From: Prevotella merdae
GTDB lineage: Bacteria; Bacteroidota; Bacteroidia; Bacteroidales; Bacteroidaceae
Assembly: GCF_900290275.1 (NCBI RefSeq)
Contig: NZ_LT985324.1
Coordinates: forward strand, 695,466 to 759,465
Reading direction: 5' to 3'
DNA: 64,000 nucleotides
The notes beneath the pieces were generated by a model. The model saw only the letters and a list, made by a program, of their open reading frames with translations. It made no database searches and was not told where the DNA came from. Numbering within the stretch: position 1 is the stretch's first letter; every line of letters starts with the position of its first letter. This document shows, in pieces, positions 63,458 through 64,000 of this stretch. Made by a program: the position numbers and the translations under genes.

Positions 63458-63567
63458 GCTTGCTGTCAAATGTATCTATGCTTGCTATCAAATGTAGATT
63501 TGCTTGCTGTCAAATATGGATTTGCTTGCTATCAAATGTAGATTTGCTTGCTGTAAAATGAAATTTT
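63458..63567 (+). repeat. Five tandem 22-bp repeats upstream of the HU-like gene
   Basis: Units start GCTTGCTGTCAAATGTA or GCTTGCTATCAAATGTAG at 63458, 63480, 63502, 63524 and 63546, each 22 bp, alternating G and A at position 8; the last is degenerate. No spacers. The stretch 63269-63457 before it has no gene. Confidence 0.8.
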
Positions 63568-63604
63568 ATTTCAATAAATCCTTTTAAAATGTTCAACTAT
63601 GTAT

Positions 63605-63612
63605 TACCTTTG
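63605..63612 (+). promoter_or_regulatory. -7 promoter box of the HU-like gene
   Basis: TACCTTTG, 24 bp upstream of the start codon and 38 bp downstream of the tandem repeats, which could act as a binding array. Confidence 0.6.
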
Positions 63613-63635
63613 CATGTCTATAATCTATTACAATT

Positions 63636-64000
63636 ATGATAAGATACAAACTACTCAAGGCAAAGCTTACGGGCGATGTGTTTCCTCAGCAAGTGGAGAC
63701 GCAACCATTCTGTTCAAACGACCTTAAAGAAAAACTGAAGAAGCGTTATGGCGCAATATCTGCAGCTGTTCTTGACGATGCTTTCAGTATAATAGCACAT
63801 GAGTTGGGAGAGGGCAAGACTGTCTCTCTCGAAGAATTCGGCTCATTCTCCATACGACTGGGAATGAGCAAGAAGTGTGTTAAGGATTTTAAGAGTGTAC
63901 ATACCAATGACATTAAAGTAAAGGGTGTGCGCTTTAAGCCTTCAAAGCAGCTTCGACTTGAATTGGACAAGCAGGAAATTCACCTGCAGCAAGGCGACAA
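63636..64000 (+). CDS. HU/HIG-like DNA-binding protein, partial
   Basis: About 121 residues are visible before the window ends. MIRYKLLKAKLTGDVFPQQV opens the reading frame, SAAVLDDAFSIIAHELGEGK follows as the helical part, and LEEFGSFSIRLGMSK and VKGVRFKPSKQLRLEL fit the Bacteroidota HU-family variant that lacks the classic long arms. It binds DNA, presumably as a dimer. The C-terminal end is not seen. Confidence 0.8.
   Translation, partial: MIRYKLLKAKLTGDVFPQQVETQPFCSNDLKEKLKKRYGAISAAVLDDAFSIIAHELGEGKTVSLEEFGSFSIRLGMSKKCVKDFKSVHTNDIKVKGVRFKPSKQLRLELDKQEIHLQQGD

Noticed and set aside
63458..63567. Possible CRISPR array
   Set aside because: The 22-bp units are contiguous, with no spacers and no cas genes nearby; it is a simple tandem repeat.

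Overview
The window looks like a chromosomal segment of a Bacteroidales bacterium, most likely Prevotella/Segatella or a close Bacteroides relative. Intergenic regions repeatedly carry the Bacteroidota -7 promoter motif TAnnTTTG. The single primary sigma factor is short, DUF4301, DUF6261, DUF6361 and BspA-type leucine-rich proteins occur, and the mobile genes (MobV relaxase, DUF3987/DUF6371 pair, IS1380 transposase, multi-wHTH excisionase-like protein) are those of Bacteroidales integrative mobilizable elements.

Layout. 1-3208: the 5' part of relA (minus strand, running off the window) and a DUF4301 gene. 3214-33661: a mobile region that I read as two related integrative elements nested in opposite orientation. 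The outer, decayed element keeps a wrecked excisionase/integrase pair at its left end and a 106-bp terminal sequence at its right end. Its cargo is a DCL-like gene, a complete IS1380-type IS, a 180-bp MITE, a BspA-like LRR gene, a DUF6261 gene, an Abi_2 (AbiF-like) gene with a short structured leader, and a collapsed TOTE-type primase-helicase. The inner, apparently intact element (8930-28341) has interrupted the LRR gene. It carries integrase, excisionase-like protein, MobV relaxase with a candidate oriT, DUF6371 and DUF3987 replication-type proteins, an AbiE toxin-antitoxin pair, a radical SAM/HxlR pair, an ECF sigma factor fused to an outer-membrane barrel, a methyltransferase, Nudix and HAD hydrolases and a two-gene membrane unit.

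33794-53449: housekeeping backbone: ogt, a CNNM/CorC-type transporter, a PepSY-like protein, rpoD, a NupG-type nucleoside transporter, rsmE, an AspT/YidE-type transporter, proS, an OmpA lipoprotein, mtgA, a UvrD/PcrA helicase, a LysM glucosaminidase, fabD, a GH13 enzyme with an AlaX-like C-terminal domain, pdxS and pdxT. 53513-63268: a second accessory region with a three-gene helicase/PLD/DUF6361 operon that looks like a defence system, then decayed AlbA_2, AraC-like and AAA-ATPase genes and a PIN-type toxin-antitoxin pair. The window ends in a 22-bp tandem repeat array in front of an HU-like gene.

The observations I rate highest are the nested elements with matching 106-bp ends, the Abi_2 single-HEPN gene with a promoter-driven ~50-nt leader RNA ending in a terminator, the sigma-factor/outer-membrane-barrel fusion, the GH13-AlaX fusion, and the helicase/PLD/DUF6361 operon. 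All function calls rest on motif reading by eye; no database search was run.
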